From positions 1 through 52,162 of the forward strand of contig CADEDY010000026.1 of the NCBI GenBank assembly GCA_902826215.1: DNA of 52,162 nucleotides. The letters are read 5' to 3'. This document shows, piece after piece, positions 43,346 to 51,656 of the stretch; position 1 is the stretch's first letter, and each line of letters begins with the position of its first letter. The notes beneath the pieces were generated by a model. It was not told where the DNA came from. It made no database searches and worked only from the letters and a program-made list of their open reading frames with translations. The translations under genes and the position numbers were made by a program. The DNA comes from an uncultured Bacteroidota bacterium (lineage in GTDB: Bacteria; Bacteroidota; Bacteroidia; Flavobacteriales_F; PHOS-HE28).

Positions 43346-44410
43346 TCAAGCCTTCTTGAGATCCGCGAAACGCACAGCCAACGTGATGGTGTTGCTGATG
43401 CCCGCCAAGTGCAGCTGCGAGTACCCGTAGCTGATGTGGAACTTGCTCACCTTCAAACCAACACCGAAGCTCACCCCCGTGATGGCTGGTTTGTCGGGGA
43501 TCAGGAGTTCCTTGCGGCGTCGCGCGTTGTAGGCCACCCGCAGCATGAAGTTCTTGCTCAACAGGATCTCTGCGCTCGGCACCAAGTGGAGGACGGTCCT
43601 GTCGAAGGTCGTGACCTTGTCCACGACCACCTCACCGGTCGTTGGATCAACGATGACGCTGGCGTTGGGATCTTCGTAGGTCAAGTCCCACTGCTGCAAT
43701 TGTTCCATCATCAAGCCCAGTCGGAACGGTGCATGTTTGAACTTGTACGTGGTACCCACCATGATCTGGAACGGCAGTTTCTCCCGCTCCTCCGTATAGG
43801 TGCTCGCTTGTGTGCCGATGTTCCGCAACATGGCCGAAACAGTGAGGCCCATGCTTGGTTTGGAGAAGACCCCACCAACATCCACGGCCCAAGCGGTGGA
43901 CTTGTAGTTCTCCAGTGCGCTGGTGATCAACTTCGCGTTCACACCGATGCTGAACAGGCTATCTAGCGGTCGTGATGCGCCCACTTGGAAAACGTATTCA
44001 CCCGCGCTGAACTGTCCGATCTCGGTGCCCACTTCGTCGGTCCGGGTGAAGGTGCCATAATCCATGTATTGCACTGTACCGGCTAGGGTAATGTTGCTAC
44101 TGTCCAGGTGATGCGCATAGGAAACATAACCCACGTTGATGCCCGAGAAGTACGGTAGATAGCTCAGGGCCACCTGCTTGGCCATGTCCTTGTTCAGCAA
44201 GGCGGGATTGAAGATGCCCAGGTTGAGGTCGTTGTCCTTCACAGCGATGTAATTGCCACCCAGTGCGGCGGACCGTGCCGAGCTAGGGATGTCCAAAAGG
44301 CGGAAGGCCGTTTGCCCACCGAGCTGCGACCACGCCAGTGGTGCCGCAAGTATCGAAAGGAGGACGAGGAAGGCTCTGTAGCGATTTAGCATAGCGAACG
44401 ACCGTGGCAT
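43346..44410 (-). CDS. porQ: Type IX secretion system protein PorQ
   Basis: The 354-residue outer-membrane beta-barrel belongs to the PorV/PorQ/FadL-like group and is part of the type IX export machinery. Visible are a signal peptide (AFLVLLSILAAPLAWSQ), a hallmark early motif FRLLDIPSSARSAALGGNYI, an NPALLNKDMAKQVALSYLPY segment and then alternating amphipathic strands to the end (LAVRFADL). The start ATG at 44410 lies exactly five bases after the TATCTTGCG element, the same geometry as hisS. The ATG at 44392 (MLNRYRAF) would also give a good signal peptide. It fits the many T9SS cargo genes in this window. Upstream divergent lipoprotein gene; downstream cmk. Confidence 0.9.
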   Translation of the reverse strand: MPRSFAMLNRYRAFLVLLSILAAPLAWSQLGGQTAFRLLDIPSSARSAALGGNYIAVKDNDLNLGIFNPALLNKDMAKQVALSYLPYFSGINVGYVSYAHHLDSSNITLAGTVQYMDYGTFTRTDEVGTEIGQFSAGEYVFQVGASRPLDSLFSIGVNAKLITSALENYKSTAWAVDVGGVFSKPSMGLTVSAMLRNIGTQASTYTEEREKLPFQIMVGTTYKFKHAPFRLGLMMEQLQQWDLTYEDPNASVIVDPTTGEVVVDKVTTFDRTVLHLVPSAEILLSKNFMLRVAYNARRRKELLIPDKPAITGVSFGVGLKVSKFHISYGYSQLHLAGISNTITLAVRFADLKKA

Positions 44411-44415
44411 GGGAA

Positions 44416-44424
44416 CGCAAGATA
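44416..44424 (-). promoter_or_regulatory. -7 promoter motif of porQ, ATG 5 nt away
   Basis: TATCTTGCG on the minus strand, then TTCCC, then the ATG at 44410. Confidence 0.5.
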
Positions 44425-44471
44425 ACGGCGCGTAGTATCCCAATTGCACGAGAGCCGATACCTTTCGCCCA

Positions 44472-45128
44472 ATGCGTTGGTCCACGGTCTTTTTCCTAGT
44501 GGGGTTGGTGGCCTTTCTGGTCGGCTGTTCCACCACGAACGACGTGGTCGGTCGGGGCCCCGTCCAAAAAAGGAAGTACCGCTCCGGATGGCACCTCGAC
44601 TTCGCCCGTTCAAGCGCCCGTGGTACTGCATCAGAGCGGAAAAAGCACGCAACCGTTGAACCCGAACCGGTAACGGAACTTCCTGTCGCGAACTCTTCTT
44701 TGATCGACCAGCCATTGGCTTCGAAGGTTGCCACGAATGCCTCGGAACCGGTCGCCTCGGTGCTACCGTCGATACCACTCGATACGAAGCGTCTTGATCC
44801 CGTTCCGCTTGAAGAGCAATTTGTACAGGCGCCCGCTTCGCCCGCACTGGATACGTCGCCCGCAGCGGAAGAGGACGGGCCGCGCAATTGGAACCGCATG
44901 GCGCTGGTGTCCGGTGTGTTCCTTGTACTTTCCTTGCTGGTGATCGCGCTGACGGGAGGCGGCGGTTTGCTTGGCTACCTGCTCTTCTTCAGTTTCCTCA
45001 CCGGCGTCATCGGACTGATCCTTGCGATCAAGCACAAGGAGAAAGGAAAGGGCATTGCCATCGCCGCCATAGCCTTTCCGGTGATCCTCATCGCCTTGGT
45101 CCTTGCAGCGCTGAACGAGGTCTTTTGA
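44472..45128 (+). CDS. Lipoprotein with two C-terminal membrane segments
   Basis: The 218-residue protein has a lipobox (FFLVGLVAFLVGC) at residues 7-19. A VQKRKYRSGWHLDF stretch at about 31-44 resembles a short basic motif I recall from other Bacteroidota lipoproteins. A Pro/Ser-rich linker follows (about 50-135), then two hydrophobic segments (MALVSGVFLVLSLLVIAL and GIAIAAIAFPVILIALVL) flanking a hydrophobic hairpin region. A lipoprotein with later transmembrane helices is unusual and may span the inner membrane. I see no catalytic motif. It is convergent with queA, and the two stops touch in a TGATCA palindrome. An ATACCTTTCG motif at 44458-44467 lies just upstream. Confidence 0.7.
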   Translation: MRWSTVFFLVGLVAFLVGCSTTNDVVGRGPVQKRKYRSGWHLDFARSSARGTASERKKHATVEPEPVTELPVANSSLIDQPLASKVATNASEPVASVLPSIPLDTKRLDPVPLEEQFVQAPASPALDTSPAAEEDGPRNWNRMALVSGVFLVLSLLVIALTGGGGLLGYLLFFSFLTGVIGLILAIKHKEKGKGIAIAAIAFPVILIALVLAALNEVF

Positions 45129-46349
45129 TCAGGTGCGGAAAAGCAGGGAGCCATCTCCGTAACTCAGGAAGCGGTAGTCGCTGGCCAGCGCATGATCATA
45201 GATCGCACGCCACTTCGGGCCGATGAAAGCCGCGACCAGCAACAGCAAGGTGCTCTCCGGTTGATGGAAGTTGGTGACCAGCGCATCGGCCACTCGGAAA
45301 CGATACCCCGGCGCGATCAATAGGCTCGTGGATCCGATCAGCGCTTCCTCCTTCTGTTCCTTATCGACTGTAAGCAAGCTTTCCACGACCGCCTGAATGG
45401 CATCGTACGCGCTTGGCAGATCCTCCTCGTTGTATCCGTAAGGCTCCCACTGATCGATCTGCATGACCCTTCCTTCGTGACCCGAAAGCAGTTTCACGCC
45501 GTGCCAATAAATGCTCTCCAGGGTCCTGAGCGCCGTGGTGCCGACCGGGACCACGGGACCAGCGCCGAATTGGGCACAAAGTCTTTCCACTGGTTCCAGC
45601 GGAACGCGGATCTGTTCACTCTGCATGGCGTGATCAGCCATCGTACCGCTCTTCACAGGCAAGAAGGTTCCTGCGCCGACGTGCAGCGTTAACCGTGTCG
45701 TTCCGATCCCTTGCAACGCCAGCCGGTCCATTACCGAAGCACTGAAATGCAAACTTGCCGTAGGCGCTGCAACGGATCCATTGCGATCCGCGAAGACCGT
45801 GTTGTACCTGGTGTCGTCGACCGGTCGCGCTGCTCGCCGCATGTACGGCGGTAAGGGCACGCTGCCGAAATGCTCCAATTGTTCTGCGAAGGAGGATGAT
45901 CCTTCCCAAATGAACTCGATGAGGTGTTCACCGTTCTGGTGATCGATGCGCGCTGCTCGTATGGACCGACCGTCGGCCACCACAGTGAGTTCCTCCCCTT
46001 TCCATCGCTTCGCATTCCCCATCATGCACCACCAACGTGTCCGACCCTCGTCCAACAGCGCTTGTTCGATCCGGCGATCGCCTTCGGGTGTCAGCACCAT
46101 GCACTCCAACGCAGCTCCTGTTGCTCGTTTGAAGCCGATGCGAGCATGCACCACGCGCGTATCGTTCAATACCAGAAGGCATCCCTTCGGAAGCAGGTCG
46201 GGAAGTTCTCTGAACCCATGATCGGAGATCGTTCCATTACGGAACACCAGCAATTTGCTCGACTCCCGATCCGGCAAGGGCTCTTTCGCTATCCGTTCTT
46301 CCGGAAGCGCATACGTGAAATCATGGATGGACAGCTCGCGCGGATGCAT
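45129..46349 (-). CDS. queA: S-adenosylmethionine:tRNA ribosyltransferase-isomerase
   Basis: The 406-residue enzyme makes epoxyqueuosine by adding a ribosyl moiety from S-adenosylmethionine to 7-aminomethyl-7-deazaguanine in tRNA, in queuosine synthesis. Conserved stretches include FTYALPEERIAKEPLPDR, LLVLNDTRVVHAR, PPYMRRAARPVDDTRYNTVF, TLHVGAGTFLPVKSG, VGTTALRTLES and TNFHQPESTLLLLVAAFIG. It is longer than the E. coli protein (about 356 residues), with insertions in the middle. The frame continues upstream to 46691, but a GATCTTCGC element at 46356-46364 ends six bases before the ATG at 46349, which starts the conserved N-terminus. Lies 26 bp after the subtilase gene stop. Confidence 0.95.
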   Translation of the reverse strand: MHPRELSIHDFTYALPEERIAKEPLPDRESSKLLVFRNGTISDHGFRELPDLLPKGCLLVLNDTRVVHARIGFKRATGAALECMVLTPEGDRRIEQALLDEGRTRWWCMMGNAKRWKGEELTVVADGRSIRAARIDHQNGEHLIEFIWEGSSSFAEQLEHFGSVPLPPYMRRAARPVDDTRYNTVFADRNGSVAAPTASLHFSASVMDRLALQGIGTTRLTLHVGAGTFLPVKSGTMADHAMQSEQIRVPLEPVERLCAQFGAGPVVPVGTTALRTLESIYWHGVKLLSGHEGRVMQIDQWEPYGYNEEDLPSAYDAIQAVVESLLTVDKEQKEEALIGSTSLLIAPGYRFRVADALVTNFHQPESTLLLLVAAFIGPKWRAIYDHALASDYRFLSYGDGSLLFRT

Positions 46350-46355
46350 CGGGGC

Positions 46356-46364
46356 GCGAAGATC
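46356..46364 (-). promoter_or_regulatory. -7 promoter motif of queA, ATG 6 nt away
   Basis: GATCTTCGC on the minus strand lies within the gap between the subtilase stop and the queA start, so queA can be expressed on its own. Confidence 0.45.
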
Positions 46365-46375
46365 GCATACGGGTG

Positions 46376-48562
46376 CTACTGCTTCACCACTTTCCTGACC
46401 ACGCTGGATCCCGCTTGTTGCAACCGGATGTTGTAGACCCCGCTGGACCATTGATCCGTGGCGATGGTGAAGGTTCCCATATCCGGTAGCACACGATCCA
46501 GTATCAGGCGACCGGTGATGTCCGATACTTGAACGGTCACGGGTCCATGACCTTGCTCCAGACGAAAATACAACGCATCGTTCACCGGATTCGGCCACAC
46601 CATCATTCCATCCGCGAAGGACTCTGCAACGGCACTCACCCCAAGGACCTCCGCCACCGCGTGGTAGGCATTCACCTTGCCCATGCCCCAACGCGTACTT
46701 CCTCCGGCTGGAATGACTCCCGTGTTCGCATCGGTGCGTGCGGTGCTCATGATCACTTGCTTCAGATCCGCTGGGGTGATCTGCGGATCGGCCTCCAGAA
46801 TGAGCGCTGCGATACCAGCGGTTGCTGGCGACGCCATGCTCGTACCCGACAACCGTGCGAACGGATAGTTGCTGCCTTGGAAACTGACGCTCACCAAATT
46901 AGTGAACGATGCATCGGTGAACGAACTCATGCTCGATGCTACGTTGACGCCGGGTGCTGCGATATCGGGCTTGATGCGCTCGTCCAGCGTTGGACCGAAG
47001 GAAGAGAACGTTGCAATGGCTCCGCCGGCCTCGTTCCCGCTGCCCACGATGTACTCCGAGCTGTACGCGGCCACGGAGATCAGGCCGTTGGTGCAGGCCG
47101 GCTCGCTGATGCCGTAGAAGTGATCCCCAGCCGCCCAGCCGTTCTGTGAGGCTTGGAACTCCTGGCCCCAATTGCCGACATCGTTCGTCAGTTCCGTCAC
47201 GTTCCAGAAATGCACTTGGCCCGACGGTGCCGTGGCCTTGATCGACACACGGTAGGAGCCGCTGGTGTTCTTGGCGCGCAAGCGGAAGTGCGGCCGACCG
47301 TTCAAAGGATGGGCTGCTTCGGCGGTCAGGTTGAAGAAGATGGTGTCGTTGCCTTGCACGAAGATCGAATCGAGGTAAGGTTGTTGGGTGGCCGTGTTGT
47401 ACATCGGCGACTCGTGCAGTACCACGTTCAAGTTGTTAGTGACGACCAAACCAGCCGAGAAAGCTGCGCCCACATCGCCCCACATGCTGATGCTCTGTCC
47501 CCACATGTTCGGATTGGCGCTGTATGGATAGAACTGGATGCGTGAGCGGAGCGTGTCGCCGGAGAAGTCCTTCCGAATGTGGAAGTTCACGTCGCCGTTG
47601 TTGCCTCCGGAGTTGACGAACACCACGCCATCCGAGGCCATCTGATCGATCGCTTGGCTGATCAAGGAGTTTCCATCGAGCGTACCGATGTGGTACAAAC
47701 CCCAGCTCATGTTGATCACCAAGCGCTTGCCATCTTGATCCGCAACGTTCTTCATCCAAGTGAAGGCATCAAGTACAGCTGCGGCATCCACTAGAAAGGT
47801 GCAGAAGAGCAATTGAGCATCGAATGCCATTCCGCGATACGGTGTTCCAGCACCGCCGCCAGCTGTGATGCCCGCCACGTGACTGCCATGGTAAGCGTAG
47901 CTGTATATGTTCGAGGTATCGGACTGCGCGGCGATGAGGTCGGCCATGTTGCTGTATTCCGAGCCATAACCGAATGCCGACGGCGCCGGCCCGGCTTGCT
48001 TGTACTGGTCCCAGGCAGCACGCACGCGGTAATTGGTCATGGCCGTATCGTAGAACATCGGATGCGTGTAGTCAAAACCCCAATCCGTGATGCCGATGAG
48101 CACGTCACGACCGGTATAGGTCTGTGGTAGGTTGATGCCCCGATGCACGCTGTCCGCGCGTGTCGCTGTGACGACACGGTTCAAGTTCGGGGCTGCCTTG
48201 CCCGCGAGTTCCACATACTCCAATCCGACGAGGTCATTCACGGATGACAGGTGGTATGCATCCACACGGAACGAGACCACATCACCGACGCGGGTGCCCC
48301 ATGACGTGTGCGCGTTGCTCATCGCTGAAGCATCGAATCCTGCACCGGCTTTCCCGAGGAAACCGACCATGCATCGACCGTGGACCAACGCCGTTGGGTA
48401 ATAGCCTTGTGTGGCATTCGTCAGATCGATCGCTTTGGGGGATCGGGCCGCCAGCGACTGAAGTTCCATGATGGCCACTTTGGTGGTGGACGGCATGGGG
48501 ATCTGACCGAATGCGAGACCCGAGGCGACGCATGTGAAGAGGCCAAGTACAAGTCGTTTCAT
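46376..48562 (-). CDS. Secreted S8 (subtilisin-like) serine protease, T9SS cargo
   Basis: The 728-residue exported protease has a signal peptide (MKRLVLGLFTCVASGLAFGQ). A short propeptide-like region spans about residues 20-130. The peptidase S8 domain has the triad D160 (IGITDWGFDYTHP), H225 (YHGSHVAGI) and S575 (LSGTSMASPATAG). The long gap between H and S (about 350 residues against about 150 in subtilisin) reflects an inserted beta-rich domain at roughly 330-480, which may control substrate access or add binding. A type A sorting domain ends the protein (VWPNPVNDALYF ... SSGVYNIRLQQ). The TACCTTGGC element at 48579-48587 lies 16 nt before the ATG. Confidence 0.92.
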   Translation of the reverse strand: MKRLVLGLFTCVASGLAFGQIPMPSTTKVAIMELQSLAARSPKAIDLTNATQGYYPTALVHGRCMVGFLGKAGAGFDASAMSNAHTSWGTRVGDVVSFRVDAYHLSSVNDLVGLEYVELAGKAAPNLNRVVTATRADSVHRGINLPQTYTGRDVLIGITDWGFDYTHPMFYDTAMTNYRVRAAWDQYKQAGPAPSAFGYGSEYSNMADLIAAQSDTSNIYSYAYHGSHVAGITAGGGAGTPYRGMAFDAQLLFCTFLVDAAAVLDAFTWMKNVADQDGKRLVINMSWGLYHIGTLDGNSLISQAIDQMASDGVVFVNSGGNNGDVNFHIRKDFSGDTLRSRIQFYPYSANPNMWGQSISMWGDVGAAFSAGLVVTNNLNVVLHESPMYNTATQQPYLDSIFVQGNDTIFFNLTAEAAHPLNGRPHFRLRAKNTSGSYRVSIKATAPSGQVHFWNVTELTNDVGNWGQEFQASQNGWAAGDHFYGISEPACTNGLISVAAYSSEYIVGSGNEAGGAIATFSSFGPTLDERIKPDIAAPGVNVASSMSSFTDASFTNLVSVSFQGSNYPFARLSGTSMASPATAGIAALILEADPQITPADLKQVIMSTARTDANTGVIPAGGSTRWGMGKVNAYHAVAEVLGVSAVAESFADGMMVWPNPVNDALYFRLEQGHGPVTVQVSDITGRLILDRVLPDMGTFTIATDQWSSGVYNIRLQQAGSSVVRKVVKQ

Positions 48563-48578
48563 CGTGGGAACTTATCCG

Positions 48579-48587
48579 GCCAAGGTA
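48579..48587 (-). promoter_or_regulatory. -7 promoter motif of the subtilase gene
   Basis: TACCTTGGC on the minus strand, 16 nt upstream of the ATG at 48562, identical to the motif before cmk. Confidence 0.5.
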
Positions 48588-48647
48588 CGGAAGTCGTCAC
48601 GCGCGGTCTGCAATGGTCTGATGCTCCCGATCGACTATCTTCAGTGC

Positions 48648-48956
48648 ATGGGATACATGGGCTTCGGTATGCGGAAGAAGACCTACAGCCAGAAGCCGAG
48701 ACGGCCGTTCGGTGCGCTGAAGTCCTACCTTTCTACGACGCATCCTTCGCCCAAAAGAGAGGCATCCAACGATGCTCAACCCCGCGCGAATGGACCCAAG
48801 AAATTCTTCGGCAGTTCCGTCAGTAACTACTTCGCTCGCCCAACGTTCCGAAGCCTTTTGGCACTGGCGATCTCAACGCTTCTTGCCGGCCTGATCCTCT
48901 GGGTGGTCATCAAGCTGACCTATGTGGCCTTGGACCCGCGCATCCCCGTGGCCTGA
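48648..48956 (+). CDS. Small single-pass membrane protein of unknown function
   Basis: The 102-residue protein has a basic N-terminal half (MRKKTYSQKPRRPFG near residues 8-22, more Lys and Arg to about 60) and one hydrophobic segment near the C-terminus (SLLALAISTLLAGLILWVVI, about 69-88), with a short tail. A TATCTTCAG element at 48636-48644 ends three bases before ATG 48648, and the longer upstream frame is poor. It could be an inner-membrane protein with a cytoplasmic basic part. ATG 48669 is an alternative start. It is convergent with lon, whose stop lies 43 bp away. I recognise no family. Confidence 0.5.
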   Translation: MGYMGFGMRKKTYSQKPRRPFGALKSYLSTTHPSPKREASNDAQPRANGPKKFFGSSVSNYFARPTFRSLLALAISTLLAGLILWVVIKLTYVALDPRIPVA

Positions 48957-48999
48957 ATGTCCGATCGCTTAGTAGAGTCGGAACTACAGGAAGAGAATA

Positions 49000-51447
49000 C
49001 TAGGCCACCTTCAACGCGTTCTCCACTTTCTCCTTCAGCAAGGCGTGCTTCACCACTTCGATCATCTCGGTGACGTAGGTGAAGCGCATGCCCTTGGTGT
49101 AGCGCGCGTCGATGTCCTCGATGTCCTTGCGGTTGTCGGCGCTAAGGATGATCTCTTTGATGCCCGCGCGCTTGGCGGCGAGGATCTTCTCCTTGATGCC
49201 ACCCACCGGCAGCACGCGACCACGCAACGTGATCTCGCCCGTCATGGCCGTGAATTTGCGCACCTTTTGCTGCGTGAAGGCACTGGCGATACTGGTGAGC
49301 ATGGTGATGCCCGCGCTCGGTCCGTCCTTCGGTGTAGCGCCTTCGGGTACGTGTACGTGCACGTTCCAACGCTTGAACACCTCGCTATCCAAGCCGATGA
49401 TGTCGCTGTGGGACTTGAGGTACTCCAGTGCGATGATGGCACTCTCCTTCATGACGTCGCCCAGGTTCCCGGTGAGGGTGAGCTTGCCTTCGCCTTTGGT
49501 GATGCTCGTCTCGATGAAGAGGATATCTCCACCCGTCGGCGTCCAGGCCAAACCGGTCACGACACCAGCAACGTCGTTGCCCTGGTATTTGTCGCGCGCA
49601 TGGCTGGGGCCATAGATCTTCACGAGGTCATCGATGCCGATGGTGATGCTGTGTTTCTGTTTCAGTGCGATCTGCTTCGCCCGGTAGCGTACGAGTTTCG
49701 CGATGCGTTTCTCCAAGGTGCGTACGCCGCTTTCGTCGGTGTACTGATCGATGATCGCTTCCAAAAGCCCCGGTGCCAAGCGCAGCTGCTTCGCCTTGAT
49801 GCCGTTCTCGCCGTACTGCTTCGGCAACAAGTGTCGAATGGCGATCTCCAACTTCTCTTCCTGCGTGTAGCCGTTCACCTCGATGATCTCCATACGATCG
49901 CGCAAGGCGGGATGGATGGTACCCAGTGAATTGGCGGTCGCCACGAACATCACGCGGCTCAGGTCGTAATCGATGTCCACGAAGTTGTCGTGGAAGGTGC
50001 TGTTCTGTTCAGGATCCAAGACCTCGAGCAATGCACTGGCTGGATCGCCATGAAAGTCCTTGCCCACCTTGTCTATCTCATCGAGCACGAAGAGCGGATT
50101 GCTCGTCCCAGCCTTTTTCAAGCTCTGGATCAAACGACCCGGCATGGCACCGATGTAGGTCTTGCGGTGCCCGCGGATCTCGCTTTCATCGTGCAAGCCA
50201 CCGAGGCTCATGCGCACATACTTGCGACCGAGTGCTTCGGCCATGCTCTTGCCCAAGCTGGTCTTACCTACTCCTGGAGGACCATAGAGTAGTACGATCG
50301 GCGCTTTCATGTCGCCCTTCAGCTTCAATACAGCGAGGTGCTCGATGATGCGCTCCTTCACCTTGTCCAATCCGAAGTGATCACGGTCCAGGATCTTCTG
50401 CGCGTTCTTCAGTTCGAACTTGTCGTTGCTGTATTCGCCCCAAGGCAGTTCCAGCAGCAGTTGCACGTAGTTGTATTGCACACTGAATTCCGCGCCGGCC
50501 GGATTCATGCGTTGCAGCTTCAGCAATTCCTTGTCGAAGATCTCGCCCACTTTCTTCGTCCACTTCTTCTTGGCGGCCTTCATCCGCATCTCATCGATCT
50601 CCTGCTCGATGGGATTGCCACCCAGCTCGTCCTGGATGGTCTTCATCTGCTGGTGCAGGAAATACTCGCGCTGCTGGCGATCCACTTCGGTGCGCACCTT
50701 GCTCTGGATCTCGTTCTTCATCTGGAGCATCTGCAGCTCCTTGGTCAGGTGCGCGAGCAACAGATTCGCCCGCTCGCGGAGATCGGCGACCTCGAGCATC
50801 TTCTGCTTCTCGGCCACCTCAGCGTTCATGTTACTACTGATGAAATTCACCAGGAAGCTCGGGCTGTCGATGTTCTTGAGTGCGAACTGGGCCTCGGTCG
50901 GAATGTGCGGACTCTGCTTGATGATCTCGGTCGCCATGTCCTTCAGCGAACTCACCAAGGCATGGAAGCTCTTGTCGTCCTTCGCCGGGCGGATCTCCTC
51001 GAACTCTTTCACCTTGGCGGTGAAGTAGGGATCGATCTTGACCATTTCGATCACCTCGAAACGCTTCTTCCCTTGAATGATCGCCGTGGTGCTACCATCG
51101 GGCATGCGCAACATGCGGATGATCGTCGCGATGGTACCGACCCCATTGAGGTCATCGGCCCGCGGCTCCTCGATCTGGCCATCCTTCTGGCTCACCACAC
51201 CCAAGGTCTTGTTGCCCCGGTACACATCCTGGATCAAACGGATACTGCGATCGCGGCCCACGGTGATCGGGATGACGACGCCCGGAAATAGCACGGTATT
51301 GCGAAGCGGAAGGATCGGCAACTCGGGCGGCGTCGTTTCCGCATTCATCAACTCCTCATCCTCCGCCGTGATCAGTGGAATGAGTTCGGTTTCGTTCTCG
51401 ATCTGCTCGGAGCTGAAAAGGCCTTCTGTATGGAGGATGTCGTTCAT
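49000..51447 (-). CDS. lon: Lon protease (endopeptidase La)
   Basis: The 815-residue ATP-dependent protease degrades misfolded and regulatory proteins in the cytoplasm. The N-terminal LAN domain ([20 protein letters not shown]) spans about residues 40-245, and a helical linker follows. The AAA+ module has Walker [15 protein letters not shown] at about 385-398, Walker [11 protein letters not shown] and the sensor regions. The Ser-Lys protease domain has the catalytic Ser in [12 protein letters not shown] (about 711) and Lys in [14 protein letters not shown] (about 753). The longer frame to 51534 reads through the perfect TATCTTTGC promoter element (51473-51481), so ATG 51447 ([13 protein letters not shown]) is the start. 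In Bacteroidota lon is often near porQ and cmk, as here. Confidence 0.97.
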   Translation of the reverse strand: MNDILHTEGLFSSEQIENETELIPLITAEDEELMNAETTPPELPILPLRNTVLFPGVVIPITVGRDRSIRLIQDVYRGNKTLGVVSQKDGQIEEPRADDLNGVGTIATIIRMLRMPDGSTTAIIQGKKRFEVIEMVKIDPYFTAKVKEFEEIRPAKDDKSFHALVSSLKDMATEIIKQSPHIPTEAQFALKNIDSPSFLVNFISSNMNAEVAEKQKMLEVADLRERANLLLAHLTKELQMLQMKNEIQSKVRTEVDRQQREYFLHQQMKTIQDELGGNPIEQEIDEMRMKAAKKKWTKKVGEIFDKELLKLQRMNPAGAEFSVQYNYVQLLLELPWGEYSNDKFELKNAQKILDRDHFGLDKVKERIIEHLAVLKLKGDMKAPIVLLYGPPGVGKTSLGKSMAEALGRKYVRMSLGGLHDESEIRGHRKTYIGAMPGRLIQSLKKAGTSNPLFVLDEIDKVGKDFHGDPASALLEVLDPEQNSTFHDNFVDIDYDLSRVMFVATANSLGTIHPALRDRMEIIEVNGYTQEEKLEIAIRHLLPKQYGENGIKAKQLRLAPGLLEAIIDQYTDESGVRTLEKRIAKLVRYRAKQIALKQKHSITIGIDDLVKIYGPSHARDKYQGNDVAGVVTGLAWTPTGGDILFIETSITKGEGKLTLTGNLGDVMKESAIIALEYLKSHSDIIGLDSEVFKRWNVHVHVPEGATPKDGPSAGITMLTSIASAFTQQKVRKFTAMTGEITLRGRVLPVGGIKEKILAAKRAGIKEIILSADNRKDIEDIDARYTKGMRFTYVTEMIEVVKHALLKEKVENALKVA

Positions 51448-51472
51448 CGACGGGATCGTCAAGTTGTCAGTT

Positions 51473-51481
51473 GCAAAGATA
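51473..51481 (-). promoter_or_regulatory. -7 promoter motif of lon
   Basis: TATCTTTGC on the minus strand is a perfect TAnnTTTG match. The leader to the ATG at 51447 is 25 nt. Confidence 0.6.
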
Positions 51482-51656
51482 CCCATGTACCCCGGCCTCT
51501 CGGGGACACGGTTTTCAACAGGTGAGCGCACCACTTCCCAAGCTTCGTGCCGGTTGGCAGCAGCGTGACAGATGGGCAGTTGGTATGCAGTTGTTGGGTT
51601 GAAGGAGTTCGTGAACTAAGACGTTGGGCGTGAGCGCTACGATCACATCGGCACAA

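Noticed and set aside
51448..51534. 29-residue N-terminal extension of Lon
   Set aside because: The frame reads through a perfect -7 promoter element, and the canonical Lon N-terminus starts at 51447.
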